Of a DNA stretch of 64,000 nt, positions 61,450 to 64,000 are shown piece by piece (within the stretch, counting starts at the first letter, position 1; every line of letters starts with the position of its first letter). Under the pieces are notes generated by a model. It searched no databases, had not been told where the DNA came from, and worked only from the letters and a program-made list of their open reading frames with translations. The position numbers and the translations under genes were made by a program. The stretch spans positions 51,768,286-51,832,285 of the forward strand of contig NC_054538.1 in assembly GCF_017654505.1 (NCBI RefSeq). The letters are read 5' to 3'. Source of the stretch: Polyodon spathula (Eukaryota; Chordata; Actinopteri; Acipenseriformes; Polyodontidae).

Positions 61450-63700
61450 TCAAGCAAGTCTTGTTGTCCGGGGTGTTCGTTGAGCATTCAATTGAGGAAG
61501 TTCACCATGTTTTACATAACGTATAATAGGGCTCAAATACTCATCCTTGGCTTCTGCTTCGCACAGCGTTTCACGTTGTACAGATGGTGAAGCAATATAA
61601 TCATCTGCTGCAGTAACTAGATACATTGGAGTTGCTGATTCTGAGACAGGCATACTGAGAGTTGGTAGCATCTTTTCTGCAGGATGGCTGGAGTCTACCT
61701 CACTGTCTGTTACTGGATTGCGTGAGAGAGCATCTGCGGCTTGGTTTGCAGTACCTGCACAGTGCTTTACTTCTAAGTCAAGCTCTTGTAGCTGAAGCGA
61801 CCACCGAACCAACTTGCTGCTTGTATCTCCCATGTTGGCTAGCCACTTCAAAGCACTGTTGTCAGTTATAAGAATTAAGTAAGGTCTGAACTTCTTTGTG
61901 GCCCACACTACCGCAAGGCATTCTCTCTCTCTTGCATGGTACCTGCGTTCTGCTTCAGCAAGAGTTTGGCTTGCAAAAGTAATTACTGTTTTCTTGTCTC
62001 CATCAAGCCGATACAGAATTGCACCCAGTCCGACACCACTGGCGTCAGTCTGCAGAATGAAGGTTTGTGTGAAATCTGGATAACTTAGGTATGTTGCATC
62101 TTTCAGCTGGGCTTTAATAGCTTTAAAGGCATCCTGAGCATCTTCGGTCCACTTCCAAGGTGTATTTCTTTTAAGTAACCTGGACAGTGGTTCAGCCAGG
62201 TCAGAGAGATTTTGAACAAAACCACCATACCGAATATTCTAAGGTACTGGCAAACCTCTCTTGGTTTTCTAGGACATGGATACTGGCCTATAGCCTCCAA
62301 CAGTTTATGATCTGGAGACACTCCATCTACAGATATGTCATGGCCAAGATGCTTTAGCTGTTGATGACTGAAAACACAATTTTCTGTTTTACAAGTAAGG
62401 CCATGTTCTCTCAGTCTGGTTAGAACTTCAGAAAGGTCCCGTAGATGTTGCTCCCGAGAGGCTGAATAGATCACAGCATCATCCATATATGCAAAACAAT
62501 TCTGAGCGAGAAGCCCATGGAATACTTCATTCATCAGCCTCTGAAATGTGGCTGGTGAGTTTCTGAGGCCGAAAGGCATCACTCGCAATTGGTAAAGATA
62601 AAAGCGGTGATAAAAGCGGTCAGTTTCCTGCTCTCTGGCTCCATTTCGATTTGCCAATATACACTTCTCAGCCCATGTAGACTGTTAAGAACTTTTCTGA
62701 TGTTAACCATAGGGAAAGCATCAGTTGGTTGCCTTATTAAGATGCCTGTAGTCGACATAAAACTGTTATTGACGTCCTTTTTCTTGACAATGACATCTGG
62801 AGCAGCCCATGATGAAGCTGATGGCTCCAGAACTCCCATGGTAAGCATCTTTTCTACTTGTTGCTGGATGATTGCCTTCTTCTCAGGCCCATAAGGATAT
62901 GGTCTCTGTCTGCTTGGGGCACTTTTAACAGACAGGTAGCATGTCTACCTGAACTGGTTTTCCAAATATTGTCAACCATAACATCTGCATAATGCGTGAG
63001 CAACTTACACAGCTGATCTTGCTTATCTGGAGAACGTACAAACTGTTCATTTTGCAGTTCAGTGCATCTGGATTGCACTCTCTCACTGGTAAATTGTGGC
63101 AGTCAAGGGTGTTTCTACAGTTAGAAGCATCAGTAGATTTCAATGGCTACCAGACTTCATTTTCTGCAAGATTAATGATCATCCTTGTCTTAATTGTCCA
63201 TTAATTGTCTTAACTCTGCACCAAGTATAAAGTCAGTTAAATGTTCCATTACTAACACTGCTCCTGTCCAGGAATGTCCACCAGCTGTTATGTTAACTGT
63301 TAACACACCTAAAGGAGCACATTTGATGTCTTTGCGAGGGTCACATCATTGCCTTTCCACTCCTTTATTTGTCTTTCCTTGCCACACTTGAGCAGCTTGT
63401 CAGACAATAAACAGTAAGTGGAGCCAGTATCGATTACAGCTTTACTTCTGTTTGTTCCGTCGAGTTCCACATCTACTAATGGCAAACCACCATATCGTCC
63501 GTTACCAGTACATCTGCCTCTTGACTCTGTTTTGACTATGTTTTGGTTTGTTGGCTTCTGAACCAGCATTCCTTGAACTGGGGGTGCCAGTCTTCTTGTA
63601 GTGAAGATCCTCTTTAAGGTCCTGCTGAAGTAACTTGCCCTTTTGTACAAGTTGTTCTAATGTAGTCAGCTCCATTGACCTCAATGAATGCACAATAATG
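61450..63700 (-). mobile_element. Ty3/gypsy LTR retrotransposon, gag-end to RNase H remnant
   Basis: Minus-strand pol order: end of gag/linker (63502-63693); aspartic protease (63309-63650) with the active-site motif VIDTGSTYCLLS; RT (62579-62848: ASSWAAPDVIVKKKD, HGLRSVYWQIEM; 62103-62657: MPFGLRNSPATFQRLMN and the catalytic CFAYMDDAVIYS); then RNase H (61450-61908: LILITDNSALKWLANM, and HCAGTANQAADALSRNP). Frameshifts separate every domain, integrase is missing and no LTRs flank it, so it is a dead fragment. It is a retrotransposon remnant and no envelope gene is visible. Confidence 0.9.
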
Positions 63701-63959
63701 TAACTGCATTCATCTACCTGTAATTTAGGCTAATTAAAAACTGAACAGAAATCGTTGGCACTTAGCTTATCCATTTTGCTTTCATTCGCTGAAGTTGACT
63801 TTACTGGAACAAAAAAAAAATCTACAGATTACAGTTACTGATGCTTCGTAGAACTTTTTTTTTTTTATCCTCATACAAAACTATGATGCTCTTCTATACC
63901 AAATATACATTATTTTAATTGCTAGTCTATTTAACGAAAGGTGTTAAATGTTTATATAC
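63701..63959. other. Intronic filler
   Basis: AT-rich with short A and T runs; nothing recognised. Confidence 0.4.
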
Positions 63960-64000
63960 GAACATAGTTCAAATCCTGGCTCACTCACTGACTCACTGTG
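63960..64000 (+). mobile_element. tRNA-derived SINE, cut by window end
   Basis: GTTCAAATCCTGGCTCACTC (B box at 63967-63976) followed by ACTGACTCACTGTG matches the head of the SINE at 8838-9073. The A-box part is missing or diverged and the body is beyond the window. Confidence 0.6.

Overview
This is vertebrate nuclear DNA, almost certainly from a ray-finned fish. Two host genes are recognisable, both on the minus strand. GALNT2 (polypeptide N-acetylgalactosaminyltransferase 2) contributes coding exon 1 at 47674-47769 and exon 2 at 633-726. URB2 (ribosome biogenesis factor) contributes its last two coding exons at 58455-58594 and 57692-57889. URB2 lies upstream of GALNT2 in the same orientation, as in the human 1q42 block. 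The 46.9 kb between the two GALNT2 exons is intron 1, so most of the window is one very large intron. About 9.9 kb of repeat-filled intergenic DNA separates the GALNT2 start codon from the URB2 stop codon, and the rest of the window is URB2 intron.

Nearly everything else is mobile or simple-repeat DNA. In GALNT2 intron 1 there are five Tc1-like transposons of at least four families (4178-5082, 5303-6741, 17320-18159, 24892-26174, 29960-31537, plus 40856-42366 related at its ends), two CR1-clade LINE copies (13349-14337 minus, 34745-37081 plus), a tRNA-derived SINE (8838-9073), Tigger-like and hAT-like fragments, a dispersed repeat present as an inverted pair (29471-29663 and 33640-33826), three foldback elements with long imperfect arms (16439-16562, 37168-37294, 39833-39966) and many (TA)n, (GT)n, (GA)n and (AAT)n tracts.

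The intergenic and URB2 part holds a different mixture. It has a candidate 160 bp MITE and a Tc1-like transposase fragment beside a 21-bp-period array of GATATC palindromes (48951-49203). A second, inverted copy of that array lies at 50486-50690. Beyond it are a non-LTR retrotransposon with a restriction-enzyme-like endonuclease (about 50700-53600, minus), a DIRS-type tyrosine recombinase fragment (about 53640-54140, plus), a probable solo LTR (about 54545-55235), a 245 bp nearly pure G tract in the URB2 intron and a Ty3/gypsy pol remnant (61450-63700, minus).

Species assignment is an inference. CR1 copies ending in TTCTTATG octamers, a tRNA-SINE with an L2-like tail, abundant Tc1 families, DIRS, gypsy and an R2-type LINE together fit an actinopterygian, and the long introns and slow-looking host exons would suit a non-teleost such as a sturgeon, paddlefish or gar. 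No bacterial-type genes, CRISPR arrays or tRNA/rRNA genes were seen. I found no evidence of a new multi-gene system. The most unusual features are the paired 21-bp palindromic arrays, the foldback elements and the G tract.
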